A stretch of 64,000 nt of DNA from Lysinibacillus boronitolerans JCM 21713 = 10a = NBRC 103108 (GTDB lineage Bacteria; Bacillota; Bacilli; Bacillales_A; Planococcaceae): NCBI RefSeq assembly GCF_000772935.1, contig NZ_JPVR01000074.1:62001-126000 (forward strand). Reading direction: 5' to 3'. The position numbers and the translations under genes were made by a program. Every line of letters begins with the position of its first letter. The stretch's first letter is position 1. The notes beneath the pieces were generated by a model, which had not been told where the DNA came from, searched no databases, and was given only the letters and a program-made list of their open reading frames with translations. This document shows positions 18,696-27,163 of this stretch, one piece after another.

Positions 18696-19916
18696 TTAAG
18701 GATTAACTTTAGAGTTGAACACTTGTTTACCGTCTTTAAATTCAAGAACTGTTGCTGTTTTAATTGGGTTATGATTTTCGTCAACTGAGAAAGTACCTGT
18801 TACTAAAGAAAGATCTTTTGTTGCAGCTAATTCATTTTTAATTGCTTCCCCATCTGTAGAGCCTGCACGTTTAATCGCATCTGCAATGTAGTAAATTGTG
18901 TCATAACCAAGTGCGTTGAATGCGTCAGGCGCTTTGTCACCATTTGCAGCTTTAAATGCCTTTACAAAATCTTGAATTTTTTGATCTGGGTCTTCAGCAG
19001 AATAGTGGTTTGTGATGTATGTGTTATTCAATGCATCCGCGCCAGCTAGTTCGATTAAAGTTGGAGAGTCCCAACCGTCAGCCCCCATTAGAGGTACATC
19101 AATGCCCATTTCACGTGCTTGTTTAACAATCAAACCAACTTCTTCATAATATCCAGGGATAAAGATAAAGTCTGGATTTGCCGCTTTAATATTTGTTAAT
19201 TGTGTACGGAAGTCTGTATCCTTCGCTACATAAGCTTCTTCTTTTACAACTTTTCCGCCACTCTTCGTAATCGTTTCTTTAAAGGATTTTGCTAAACCTT
19301 TTGCATAGTCTGATGCATTATCTGCGAAAATAGCTACATTTTTCGCATCTAGCTCACCTGAAGCAAAGTTAGCTGCTACAATTCCTTGGAATGGGTCAAT
19401 AAAGCATGTACGGAAAGCATATTCATTAACACTGCCATCCTCGTTTACTGTGATATTCGGTGCTGTACCAGAACCAGTAACAATAGGAATTTTATTATCA
19501 TTTGCAATTTGAACAGTTGCTACTGTATTACCTGAAGTTGCAGGTGCTAGCATTGCTACTACTTTATCCTGCGTTGCTAGTTTAATAGCAGCTGAAGTTG
19601 CTTCAGAGTTCTCTGATTTATTATCTACTTTAATCAATTCAATTTTCTTACCATCAATACCGCCAGCGTCATTAATTTCTTTTACAGCCAGTTCTGCACC
19701 TAGCCCAATAGAGGAACCATAAGATGCTACATTCCCTGAAAGCTCTAAGTTGGCACCGATTTTAATTGTATCGCCATCAGATGAACCTCCGCCTGATGAT
19801 GAGCCTCCGCCAGAACTTGAATCGTCTCCGTTACCGCAACCAGCAAGAACACCAGCAAGTAATGAAGATGCTACTAAAAGTGAACCGAACTTCTTAAGCT
19901 TTTTGCTCTCTCTCAT
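18696..19916 (-). CDS. livJ: Branched-chain amino acid-binding lipoprotein
   Basis: 406-residue periplasmic-type binding protein anchored to the outer face of the membrane. Lipobox VLAGC with lipid Cys C27, then a Ser/Gly linker (30-46), then a Peripla_BP_6 domain starting IKIGANLELSG with the ligand segment VVAMLAPATSGNTVA. First gene of the liv operon, preceded by a clear SigA promoter whose -10 overlaps a CodY-type box. The symbol livJ is by role; paralogues of other specificity exist. Confidence 0.92.
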   Translation of the reverse strand: MRESKKLKKFGSLLVASSLLAGVLAGCGNGDDSSSGGGSSSGGGSSDGDTIKIGANLELSGNVASYGSSIGLGAELAVKEINDAGGIDGKKIELIKVDNKSENSEATSAAIKLATQDKVVAMLAPATSGNTVATVQIANDNKIPIVTGSGTAPNITVNEDGSVNEYAFRTCFIDPFQGIVAANFASGELDAKNVAIFADNASDYAKGLAKSFKETITKSGGKVVKEEAYVAKDTDFRTQLTNIKAANPDFIFIPGYYEEVGLIVKQAREMGIDVPLMGADGWDSPTLIELAGADALNNTYITNHYSAEDPDQKIQDFVKAFKAANGDKAPDAFNALGYDTIYYIADAIKRAGSTDGEAIKNELAATKDLSLVTGTFSVDENHNPIKTATVLEFKDGKQVFNSKVNP

Positions 19917-19951
19917 AATTAAATTCCCCCTGAAAATTTCTCAAATATTAG

Positions 19952-19966
19952 ATATTTCTGATAATT
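19952..19966. promoter_or_regulatory. CodY-type box overlapping the livJ promoter
   Basis: ATATTTCTGATAATT matches the CodY consensus at 12 of 15 positions and overlaps the -10 hexamer of the livJ promoter (19964-19969), a position expected to give repression when amino acids are plentiful. Confidence 0.6.
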
Positions 19967-19992
19967 ATAAACAATTAAATTCATTTACTCAA
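19964..19992 (-). promoter_or_regulatory. SigA-type promoter of the liv operon
   Basis: Minus strand: -35 TTGAGT (19992-19987), 17-base spacer, -10 TATAAT (19969-19964). It lies 48 bases upstream of the livJ start. Confidence 0.7.
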
Positions 19993-20285
19993 TAGCCAAA
20001 ATAATTATTTATAACTATCTAAAAACAAAACAAAAATATTATTCATATAAGCCTTTTTCATTGTAAAACATTCTTTATATTTAGTCTAGAGTGATTTTTC
20101 AGTATAATTAGTTATTTATGAATTATCTTTTAATTCAAACTATACACTAGTACAAAACTATCAGATGAAATTATTTTTTCACAATAAAGTCTAATTACTT
20201 TAAAGAACTCCCAACTATTAAAATTATTTCCCTGAAAATAATCATAAAACTACAAGTAACTACTTGTATCTGTACTTTAAATAGT
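19993..20285. other. AT-rich intergenic stretch, nothing recognised
   Basis: About 290 bases between the livJ promoter and the terminator of the next unit. Very A/T rich, no open frame with a ribosome site, no clear hairpin and no known riboswitch core. Confidence 0.5.
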
Positions 20286-20328
20286 AAAAAGCTTAGAGTG
20301 GGTTTCCCTATACTCTAAGCTTTTTTTA
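20286..20328. terminator. Strong terminator overlapping the stop of the methyltransferase gene
   Basis: AAAAAGCTTAGAGT (20286-20299) pairs with ACTCTAAGC plus a T-run (20312-20327); loop about 12 bases. A/T runs on both sides. The TAG stop of the minus-strand gene lies inside the stem. Confidence 0.88.
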
Positions 20329-20863
20329 ATTCAAACACACAAAGGCGCTCATTAAGATTTGTTTCATTTTCTATTTGCACTTCATGAAGCAATTCAAATG
20401 GTGTACCACGATGTAGAAATTGTAAATAATCGTAAGGCGGATAATATAAAATTATATGAATGTCTCGCATTCGCTGCTCATAGGATTTCCAAATATTATG
20501 AATGACTGTGCGAAAAATATGGATGGAAAAAGGATTAAAAAAGAAAAACACATTATCACGTGACTTTATTTCATATGCCTCGGCTATTGTATGAATAAAC
20601 TTAATAGGGGCATGCGCTCTCATTTTTTGAAGATAACTACGTTTGTTTTCTTCAGCCTCAGTATAAAATCCTGCATCCATCTCTATCCCAATGGTTGGTA
20701 TATGGAACTTATGGTGCACATAAATAGGAACTCGCCCTTTCCCGCATCCCATATCAATAAATACTGGATTGTCAGGCATCTGATACGAAGCGAATAATTG
20801 CTCCAACCCGCTGTAGGGCGTTGGCTCGTAACGATGATAATGCGCAAGCTTAAGGAAAACCAT
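20315..20863 (-). CDS. Class I SAM-dependent methyltransferase
   Basis: 182 residues. Motif I is VFIDMGCGKGRVPI (about 33-46), strand-2 acid TIGIEMDAGF, and a late FFFFNPFS that resembles the NPPF-like motif IV, which suggests a base or amide nitrogen target. That is only an inference. The ribosome site GGGAGAG precedes ATG 20863. Single gene with its own terminator. It lies between the liv operon and the VTC operon without an obvious link to either. Confidence 0.78.
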   Translation of the reverse strand: MVFLKLAHYHRYEPTPYSGLEQLFASYQMPDNPVFIDMGCGKGRVPIYVHHKFHIPTIGIEMDAGFYTEAEENKRSYLQKMRAHAPIKFIHTIAEAYEIKSRDNVFFFFNPFSIHIFRTVIHNIWKSYEQRMRDIHIILYYPPYDYLQFLHRGTPFELLHEVQIENETNLNERLCVFELKKA

Positions 20864-20962
20864 ATTGCTCTCCCACTGTGCTTATATGCAAATGTTTATC
20901 AAATTGCTGTTCATTCATATGAAAAGACTCCTCAGAAAAAGAATGCTTTATTTTAACACGAT

Positions 20963-21004
20963 AAAAAGCAAAAACCATACCCAAAGCTATTGGATATGGT
21001 TATT
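20963..21004 (-). terminator. Terminator of the VTC-DUF4956-CotH operon
   Basis: AACCATACCCAA / TTGGATATGGTT with one wobble pair, followed on the minus strand by a T-rich run (TTTTTGC). Confidence 0.8.
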
Positions 21005-21006
21005 TT

Positions 21007-22776
21007 CTAACGACCTCTACGTTTAAATTTGACAACAAAGAGAAGAGCGATAAGGAGTAGCACTAGACATGTAATGGCCGTAAACACTGTATTTTTATCA
21101 ATAACAGGCTCCTGATTCGCAGCTTTACTATTTACACCAGGCATTCCCATTGGAGCTCCATTTCCATTAGGAGGTTGCATTTGTTCTCCATTTTGTCCTG
21201 CTCTCGGACCCTCGCCATCTAAAGGCGGGCTCTTTGCTGGGTCAAAGTCCTCTGGCAGCTGACTTGGATCAAAATTGTCTGGCATCGAATTCATTTCACC
21301 ATCTTTATTTGGCATTTGCGTACCCGTATTGCCCTGAGAAAACGTAGATGCTTCCACTACAAGCTCTCCAGACAGTTGCTTTAATATAGATTCTGAGCGC
21401 TGTTTAGCAAATGCAGGCAAGCTATTTTCGCCTTCAACTGCTTCTAAAAACTGCTCCGTAGTGGAGAATTTGGTTGGATCTGCCTCAACATAAGTTGTTA
21501 ATAGCACAGCTAACTTTTTAGTAATAGATTGCACATAATCTTCTGTTAAATAAGTTGTTGCTAGCTCTTCTAAATAACCTTCATATTTGGCACGATATTC
21601 CTCATTCGAAAGCAATACATTCAGGAGTGGCCGCTCCTCTAAAGTTGTGCCAGAAACAGGCGTAATCACACTAAAATTAATAGCACTATCATCTAATAGG
21701 TTGCCCGACATGCCCATGTTGAAGCCGGCACCTTCTTTTTTCATACCCCCATCAACAGCTTGATCGGATTGTCCATTTTTTTGTGCCAATGGTTTTTCCA
21801 TATTAGTAGAAGCGTCAGCTAGATTTTCGCCGTTTCCTCCTGCTATTCTACCGCCTCCAGCCCCAAAGCCACCAAAGGACATGTTGTAATCCCAAGGAAT
21901 AATAGAAAACACACCGTTCTGTTCATATAAATAATAGTTATGTTTCATATTCCCTTGATAACTGTCTAAATTCACAAGTGCTGTATTGACGGCAAAATAA
22001 CGTAACATTTCATCAACATCAATATATTTTTCTATGTCTCCACCATTATTAATGGCATCTAGCATTTCAACCAACTTGGATTGATCAATATTACCTTCAT
22101 TTGTTTTTAATCCGATACCTGTATAGTCTTCAATATCGTCGCTAATATATTTTAAATCACTGCCTGTCCCATCTGGCTTAAATAAAAAGCCATCATTAGA
22201 GCCGTAATTATTAGCCAGGAATGTCTCATCTACAGCTTCTACCCCTAAAAACAAGCCCCGCTCCTCACCATTCACTGTGACATACATATAGGAGTGTGCT
22301 GGTGTTGGTAAACCCATTTGCTCCATCAGTTCATAGGAGATATACTCTCTCATTAATGTAGAGTCACTATAATTATTATTTAAATTTAATTTTTTTAAGC
22401 CATATAAGCTTTGTGTATCATCATAATAATCAAAATCGATTTTTAAGCTATAGCGATCTGAATCACTATTAACAACCGATCGTAATGATAGATTGCCCTT
22501 TGTACGAATAGCAACATTCTCAATTTTCTTGCCGTTTACAGTAATATCTGCTTGTTTTAATTCTTCAGCAGAAGCATTTGCCAGCATATCCGCCCAATCT
22601 TCCTCGGCGATCTCGATATCTACAGTGGTTACTTTATTGCTATTAAATACTATTTTCTCATAGGAAAACTCAGAATTTTTCGTTTCAATGCCTATATTCG
22701 GGAGTACAGCATATATCACGACAAAGAGAAGGAGTAAAATTGCCATGCACAGATAGACAATTCGTGTTTTAATCAT
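21007..22776 (-). CDS. CotH-family protein kinase, membrane-anchored
   Basis: About 589 residues. An N-terminal membrane anchor (about 5-24) is followed by an extracytoplasmic CotH kinase-like domain with LKKLNLNNNYSDSTLMREY, HNYYLYEQNG and the catalytic-type Asp in IIPWDYNMSFGG. A long low-complexity Pro/Gly/Asn linker and a C-terminal membrane helix with RR tail follow. In spore formers CotH phosphorylates coat proteins; here the partners are VTC and DUF4956 genes instead. ATG 22776 follows GAGAGG; a GTG nine bases upstream is less well placed. Confidence 0.88.
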   Translation of the reverse strand: MIKTRIVYLCMAILLLLFVVIYAVLPNIGIETKNSEFSYEKIVFNSNKVTTVDIEIAEEDWADMLANASAEELKQADITVNGKKIENVAIRTKGNLSLRSVVNSDSDRYSLKIDFDYYDDTQSLYGLKKLNLNNNYSDSTLMREYISYELMEQMGLPTPAHSYMYVTVNGEERGLFLGVEAVDETFLANNYGSNDGFLFKPDGTGSDLKYISDDIEDYTGIGLKTNEGNIDQSKLVEMLDAINNGGDIEKYIDVDEMLRYFAVNTALVNLDSYQGNMKHNYYLYEQNGVFSIIPWDYNMSFGGFGAGGGRIAGGNGENLADASTNMEKPLAQKNGQSDQAVDGGMKKEGAGFNMGMSGNLLDDSAINFSVITPVSGTTLEERPLLNVLLSNEEYRAKYEGYLEELATTYLTEDYVQSITKKLAVLLTTYVEADPTKFSTTEQFLEAVEGENSLPAFAKQRSESILKQLSGELVVEASTFSQGNTGTQMPNKDGEMNSMPDNFDPSQLPEDFDPAKSPPLDGEGPRAGQNGEQMQPPNGNGAPMGMPGVNSKAANQEPVIDKNTVFTAITCLVLLLIALLFVVKFKRRGR

Positions 22777-22818
22777 AGCCGTCACCTCTCATCGTAGTTC
22801 TATTTGTTAATAAGATCA

Positions 22819-23502
22819 TTACGCTGTGAAATTCCCATCATAGCTCAGCATAATGGCTGATTTTACACCAGCTACCTTTGTTAGTTCATCCATCAGTTTT
22901 GCATCATTTTGTTTTACACGAATTTCATAAGTTGTTTCGATTTCATTCTGTTGCATAATGGATTTCGATTTCAGAGCGAATTTTTTTGTTTGCGCGGCAA
23001 TAATTCGCTCAATTTCAGCATTAGCCAACTCTTCTTCAAGCTTTACAATCAGTAAATACGGATTTTCTGCCGTTATTTTATTAACGAATATTAGCAATAC
23101 AAGTCCGATTAAAACTGCACCAATAATCACTAATGGAATAAAGCCAGCACCACATAAAATACCTGAAACAATTGCCCAGAAAATATAGACTAAATCCATT
23201 GGATCCTTAATAGGTGTACGGAAACGTACAATAGATAATGCACCAACCATACCAAGTGACAGCAGAACATTTGAACTGATTCCCATAATCACTAGTGCTG
23301 TTGCCATTGTCATTATAAGTAGTGAGATATTGAATGAATGTGAGTAAATAACTCCATTAAAGGTCTTCTTATAAACAGCATAAATAAAAAGCCCAATAAA
23401 AAATGCGACTACTAGACCAATAATTGAATCGATTAATGAAAATGAGGTTGTTTTTTCTAAAAAGTTGGATTTAAAAATATCACTAAATTTAATTGTATCC
23501 AT
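22819..23502 (-). CDS. DUF4956 membrane protein
   Basis: 227 residues. Four hydrophobic segments in the first two thirds (about 24-45, 58-80, 83-100 and 110-138), the conserved loop LSIVRFRTPIKDPMDLVYIFWA, and a soluble C-terminal alpha/beta tail. This is the DUF4956 pattern. Members are usually encoded next to VTC polyphosphate polymerases and CotH kinases, as here. A role as membrane partner or channel for the polymer is plausible but unproven. Strong ribosome site AAGGAGAATG. Confidence 0.88.
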   Translation of the reverse strand: MDTIKFSDIFKSNFLEKTTSFSLIDSIIGLVVAFFIGLFIYAVYKKTFNGVIYSHSFNISLLIMTMATALVIMGISSNVLLSLGMVGALSIVRFRTPIKDPMDLVYIFWAIVSGILCGAGFIPLVIIGAVLIGLVLLIFVNKITAENPYLLIVKLEEELANAEIERIIAAQTKKFALKSKSIMQQNEIETTYEIRVKQNDAKLMDELTKVAGVKSAIMLSYDGNFTA

Positions 23503-23521
23503 TTTTCATTCTCCTTTATTA

Positions 23522-24223
23522 TTAGCCGTACATACGACTAAGTTGATATTTTGAATAGGCCTCTGCACGAGTATCCACTGACTGCAGTAAATACTTGATA
23601 ATGTCTGGTAAATATTCATCGTACTTCACCTCTAAAATTACAAGATTCGGCTCAAGCACATCGACCATTGGTAAGTTTTGATTAAACATATCCGTGTTGC
23701 GTAGACTCGATTGCACCTTACTATCAAATGTCACACGCACATTGCCAAACGGATAGATATAGGCTTCTCGCTCGTAATCCACTACCGTAGTAGGTCTCAG
23801 CTGGCTGTAATTCATCTCTTGATATAAATCTCGAATTAGCGCTCGGTCGTCATTCTCCATCCAGGATATCTCGCCAATACGTAGTTTTTCATACTCAGCT
23901 TGAGATAATGAACATTTTGTTTTAAAGGTAACATTGTTACGCTTACTCTTCCGCTCCAGATTAATAACGTCACTAGACTTACCGTATATGCGTACCCGAT
24001 ATTTATCTCGATTAATAAAGCCTTCTTTTTTCTCATTTAACACTTTATTGGCAAAATTATCGAAGTACGTACTACGAATCAAATATTTACCATCTAAGCC
24101 AGCATGCTTATCTCGTTGCATAACATGCTGAAGCTTGGCTTTTAATAACGCATAATCTGGATAGGAGATCGCTTGTTTAATTTCTTGGCGACCATTTGGA
24201 TTAAATGAAGTAACTATTGGCAT
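23522..24223 (-). CDS. VTC-domain polyphosphate polymerase
   Basis: About 233 residues forming a single VTC domain, the tunnel-shaped polymerase that makes polyphosphate from ATP (as in yeast Vtc4). Visible signature elements in order: IRSTYFDN, KYRVRIYG, INLERKSK, VDYEREAYI, VRVTFDSKVQSS and the metal-binding-type Glu in ILEVKYDEYLP. The ATG at 24223 (MPIVTSF) follows AGGGAGAG by seven bases; the open frame extends upstream to the predicted transcription start. First gene of the VTC-DUF4956-CotH operon, controlled by the direct-repeat site at 24312-24328. Confidence 0.88.
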   Translation of the reverse strand: MPIVTSFNPNGRQEIKQAISYPDYALLKAKLQHVMQRDKHAGLDGKYLIRSTYFDNFANKVLNEKKEGFINRDKYRVRIYGKSSDVINLERKSKRNNVTFKTKCSLSQAEYEKLRIGEISWMENDDRALIRDLYQEMNYSQLRPTTVVDYEREAYIYPFGNVRVTFDSKVQSSLRNTDMFNQNLPMVDVLEPNLVILEVKYDEYLPDIIKYLLQSVDTRAEAYSKYQLSRMYG

Positions 24224-24294
24224 TTCATCACTCTCCCTACTCATATTAGTATCAGACTGACAAACCTTTAATGATATGCTCGTCCACATCGTTT

Positions 24295-24328
24295 ACTATA
24301 AAGGGCTTTTGTGTCAGGCAGATGTCAG
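24295..24328 (-). promoter_or_regulatory. VTC operon promoter with direct-repeat response-regulator site
   Basis: Minus strand: CTGACA (24328-24323), five bases, CTGACA (24317-24312), eleven bases, -10 TATAGT (24300-24295). The 11-bp periodicity and the repeat standing in for a -35 box are typical of promoters activated by OmpR/PhoB-family regulators. The same layout precedes the response-regulator gene at 25813-26499. Confidence 0.75.
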
Positions 24329-24392
24329 CTTTACAAATTCTTCAACTATCTTTTACAAACAAAGCAGATTTCTGGGAGACAGGTTAAACCAA

Positions 24393-24435
24393 CATTAAAA
24401 GGCTACCACGCTCTTATAGCGCAGTAGCCTTTTGT
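24393..24435 (-). terminator. Terminator of the two-component operon
   Basis: AAAAGGCTAC (24397-24406) / GTAGCCTTTT (24424-24433), with an inner short stem; it overlaps the last codons of the kinase gene and separates it from the VTC operon. Confidence 0.75.
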
Positions 24436-25829
24436 AATACTAATTCAAAATGTGTTCCAGAGGGATTGCTTTCGATTAATCGCAACTCTCCTCCAACAGA
24501 TTGGGCCATCATTTTACTAAGTGGTAATCCTAAACCCAACCCTCGAACAGTATATTTTTTATTTTCTCCTCTATAAAAACGCTCAAAAATAAATGCCTGA
24601 TCCTCTAGAGGGATTCCATGTCCTGTGTCCTTCACCATCACCGACAGAGTTTCCCCCTTATCTATCACTGTCAAGGTTATTGTTCCTTTGTCCATCGCCT
24701 GTTTAGCGTTGGTTAATAGGTTTGTAATGATTTGTTGGATACGAACAATATCTATCTGTACAAGCACAGGCTGTTCCAACAAATGTAAATCAACTTTCAC
24801 ATGTTCATCTTCCTGCATTACTTTCCACTGTGCCACTGAATCTTGCAGTAGCTGATTAATATCTACTGACTCTATCTGCACAGGAATAGCATCGACAGCA
24901 AAATGGTTAAAGGCAAGTAAGTCACCAACCATTGTTTTCATTTTTGTCGTTTCGACCATAGCCATTTCAATGAATTCCATAGCATCCTGACCCGTTACAA
25001 CACCACCTCTTACAGCCTGTAATAATCCACTTATAGAGGTGACAGGTGTTTTCAACTCATGGGTGACACCTGCTAGTAATTCCGTTCGAGTTTTCTCCAG
25101 CTGCTCTAGTTTATTTGCCATATTTTTAAAGGAGGAAACAAGCTCATAGACCTCTTTTTCCTTACTATCTTGAGGCAAATCAATTGCATAATTGCCTTCC
25201 TGTACATGTTTGGCAGCCTCTGCTACTTGTTTAATGGGATTGGCTAAGCGCTTTGACAGAAAGTAAATAGCGATCCAGCCTAATAATGCTAATGCTCCAA
25301 TTAATATGGCAAGCTGTCCATATGCTTGGTTAACCCTTGTTAAATTCTCCTTCTTCTCCATCACCAGGGCCCAGCCCAATAACTCATTATTATTTTCTAT
25401 CTTTCTTTTCACTACATATTCAGGCTCAAGTCCATCCTTTATTTCCTTAGTACCTTCTTTTCCATCCAACAAGCCAGCTACATTTTTGGCACTACCAGGT
25501 GGTACTGGACGGTTGCTTGTCAGTATATTTCCCTCTGTATCTACAACATACAAAATTGGATCGATCTCTTTCATATTAAAACGCTGGCGATCCCCTATGA
25601 AACCTGGAATACCATTTATAGGTCCATTATTAGGATTTGTTGCATCCGTTAAACGATAGACCGTCTCGTCTGCTAAAAACTCCATTAATTCTAATCGATT
25701 TTCAAATGTTGTATGACGAATCCACGTTGCGGAGATCAAAGAAATAATAGCTAAGCCTATAAAAAGTGTTAGTAAATATCGGCTCGTCCAATATTGAAGT
25801 AAGGATATTCGCTTATTTTTTTTGAACAC
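24414..25829 (-). CDS. Membrane sensor histidine kinase
   Basis: 471 residues. Two membrane helices (about 12-35 and 172-192) flank an extracellular sensor of about 135 residues, followed by a HAMP linker (193-245), HisKA with the phospho-acceptor His in AGVTHELKTPVTS (about 258), and HATPase_c with NLLTNAKQAM, DTGHGIP and GLGLGLPLSK. The start is a GTG overlapping the end of the response-regulator gene by 17 bases, so the pair is coupled. The signal is unknown; the shared operator suggests it governs the adjacent VTC operon. Confidence 0.9.
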   Translation of the reverse strand: MFKKNKRISLLQYWTSRYLLTLFIGLAIISLISATWIRHTTFENRLELMEFLADETVYRLTDATNPNNGPINGIPGFIGDRQRFNMKEIDPILYVVDTEGNILTSNRPVPPGSAKNVAGLLDGKEGTKEIKDGLEPEYVVKRKIENNNELLGWALVMEKKENLTRVNQAYGQLAILIGALALLGWIAIYFLSKRLANPIKQVAEAAKHVQEGNYAIDLPQDSKEKEVYELVSSFKNMANKLEQLEKTRTELLAGVTHELKTPVTSISGLLQAVRGGVVTGQDAMEFIEMAMVETTKMKTMVGDLLAFNHFAVDAIPVQIESVDINQLLQDSVAQWKVMQEDEHVKVDLHLLEQPVLVQIDIVRIQQIITNLLTNAKQAMDKGTITLTVIDKGETLSVMVKDTGHGIPLEDQAFIFERFYRGENKKYTVRGLGLGLPLSKMMAQSVGGELRLIESNPSGTHFELVLQKATAL

Positions 25830-26499
25830 TTAGCTGATACCCCAATCCACGTAGTGTCTTTATTTCCCCTTCTGCCTCATCCCATTCTTTTAAAGCCTTC
25901 CTAAGTCTCTTTATAGCTAAATCTACAGCACGATCACTACCCTCATACTCCCATCCCCACACTTGATCAATAAGCTGATCACGGGTAAATGTTTGATTAG
26001 GGTGGTCAGCTAAAAACATAAGCACGGATAAATCTCTTGGCGTTAATACAATCTCTTCTCCGCCCAAAAGCACTTTATGTGCTTTACAATCAATCACTAG
26101 AGACCCATACTGCTTAATAGTAGATGAATCTGGACTACCTTCAGCACGTCTTAAAATAGCCCTCACTCTTGCAACAACTTCATCTGCGATAAAAGGCTTG
26201 GCAATATAATCATCTGCTCCATGATCAAACCCCTCTAGACGGTAATTAACCTCACCTAATGCTGTTAACATGATAACTGGGCACACACTTCGTTCTCTGA
26301 TTTCCTTTAAAATGGACCAACCATTTTTTTCTGGTAACATAATATCGAGCAACACTAGGTCTGGCTGTGTTTCACAAAACATGACCAAGGCTTGACCACC
26401 ATTGAAACATTGTGTCACACTATAACCCACCTTTTGTAAATAAACCTTTAAAACCTGGCTTATTGCATATTCGTCCTCTATTACTAAAATGTTAGCCAA
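25813..26499 (-). CDS. OmpR/PhoB-family response regulator
   Basis: 228 residues: receiver domain with acidic pair E8/D9, phospho-acceptor D52 in LVLLDIMLPEKNG, and Lys in DDYIAKPF; then a winged-helix DNA-binding domain (about 130-225) with the recognition region SDRAVDLAIKRLRKAL and TLRGLGYQL. First gene of the two-component operon. Its own promoter carries the CTGACA direct repeat, so it probably regulates itself and the VTC-DUF4956-CotH operon. Confidence 0.93.
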   Translation of the reverse strand: MANILVIEDEYAISQVLKVYLQKVGYSVTQCFNGGQALVMFCETQPDLVLLDIMLPEKNGWSILKEIRERSVCPVIMLTALGEVNYRLEGFDHGADDYIAKPFIADEVVARVRAILRRAEGSPDSSTIKQYGSLVIDCKAHKVLLGGEEIVLTPRDLSVLMFLADHPNQTFTRDQLIDQVWGWEYEGSDRAVDLAIKRLRKALKEWDEAEGEIKTLRGLGYQLSVQKK

Positions 26500-26535
26500 A
26501 GTCGATCACCTCATTACTAGTTCACTCTTATACTC

Positions 26536-26569
26536 ATTATAGCACCGGATTATGTCAGTTAAATGTCAG
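26536..26569 (-). promoter_or_regulatory. Promoter of the two-component operon with direct-repeat site
   Basis: Minus strand: CTGACA (26569-26564), five bases, CTGACA (26558-26553), eleven bases, -10 TATAAT (26541-26536). Repeat, spacing and distance to the -10 are identical to the VTC operon promoter. Confidence 0.75.
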
Positions 26570-26619
26570 CCTATCCATAATCCATAAACTACTAGCACAG
26601 ATTATATAGAGGACATCTA

Positions 26620-26684
26620 TTGACAATGTCTTCCTAAGCCACTTATCATTGAGTGCGAATGATAATCAATGATAATTCATTCAA
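26620..26684 (+). promoter_or_regulatory. Promoter and Fur-type operator of the heme monooxygenase gene
   Basis: A -35 TTGACA (26620-26625) is followed about 18 bases later by a TATCAT -10. Overlapping and downstream lie three copies of AATGATAA: one reversed (26643-26650) and two forward (26658-26665, 26668-26675). Overlapping GATAAT units are the building block of Fur boxes, so iron repression is likely. The match to the 19-base Fur consensus is partial (about 13/19). Confidence 0.65.
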
Positions 26685-26718
26685 AAACCTAGTAAATGAA
26701 ATTAAGGGGGGTAAAAGC

Positions 26719-27051
26719 ATGATTATTGTAACTAATCGTATTCAAGTAAAACCCGGTTTTGCTGCGAGAATGGCACCAAATTTTACAAAGCCAGGTCCTC
26801 TGCAACAGTTTGAAGGCTTTCACAAAGTAGAGGTATTAATTTCAACCGATGATCCTACTTATGACGAAATGAGTGTTAATATGTATTGGGAATCTAAGGA
26901 GCATTTCCAAGCATGGCGTAATAGCGATGCATTTGCTGCAGCCCATCAACGCCCAAATTCTGGTTCTGAGGGAGAAAAGGCTGACAGTCCAATTATCGGC
27001 AGCAAAATGGTGGTGGCTGAATTAGCTTCTTCTATTGGAGCTTTAAATTAA
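26719..27051 (+). CDS. Heme-degrading monooxygenase, IsdG/HmoA type
   Basis: 110-residue ABM-domain enzyme expected to open heme and release iron in the cytoplasm. The IsdG-family catalytic triad is present: N6 (VTNRI), W66 (FQAWRNSDAF) and H76 (AAAHQRP). The ATG at 26719 follows AAGGGGGG; the frame extends 22 codons further upstream into the Fur-type operator and is not likely translated. Monocistronic with a strong terminator. No heme-uptake genes lie nearby in the window. Confidence 0.9.
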   Translation: MIIVTNRIQVKPGFAARMAPNFTKPGPLQQFEGFHKVEVLISTDDPTYDEMSVNMYWESKEHFQAWRNSDAFAAAHQRPNSGSEGEKADSPIIGSKMVVAELASSIGALN

Positions 27052-27096
27052 TGAACGACGATTAAATTACTTATACATTATCTTCTGATTCTATCT

Positions 27097-27138
27097 AAAA
27101 AGCCCTGCATGTTGAACAATCATGCAGGGTCTTTTTTT
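27097..27138 (+). terminator. Terminator of the heme monooxygenase gene
   Basis: CCCTGCATG (27103-27111) / CATGCAGGG (27121-27129) followed by TCTTTTTTT; the A-run upstream may let it serve the convergent gene as well. Confidence 0.92.
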
Positions 27139-27163
27139 CTTGGTATACGAAACATTAATTAAA

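Noticed and set aside
24312-24328. E. coli-type Pho box (CTGTCAT repeats)
   Set aside because: The TGTCA spacing is similar, but on the coding strand the repeat reads CTGACA, the opposite orientation; I therefore assign it only to an OmpR/PhoB-type regulator in general.
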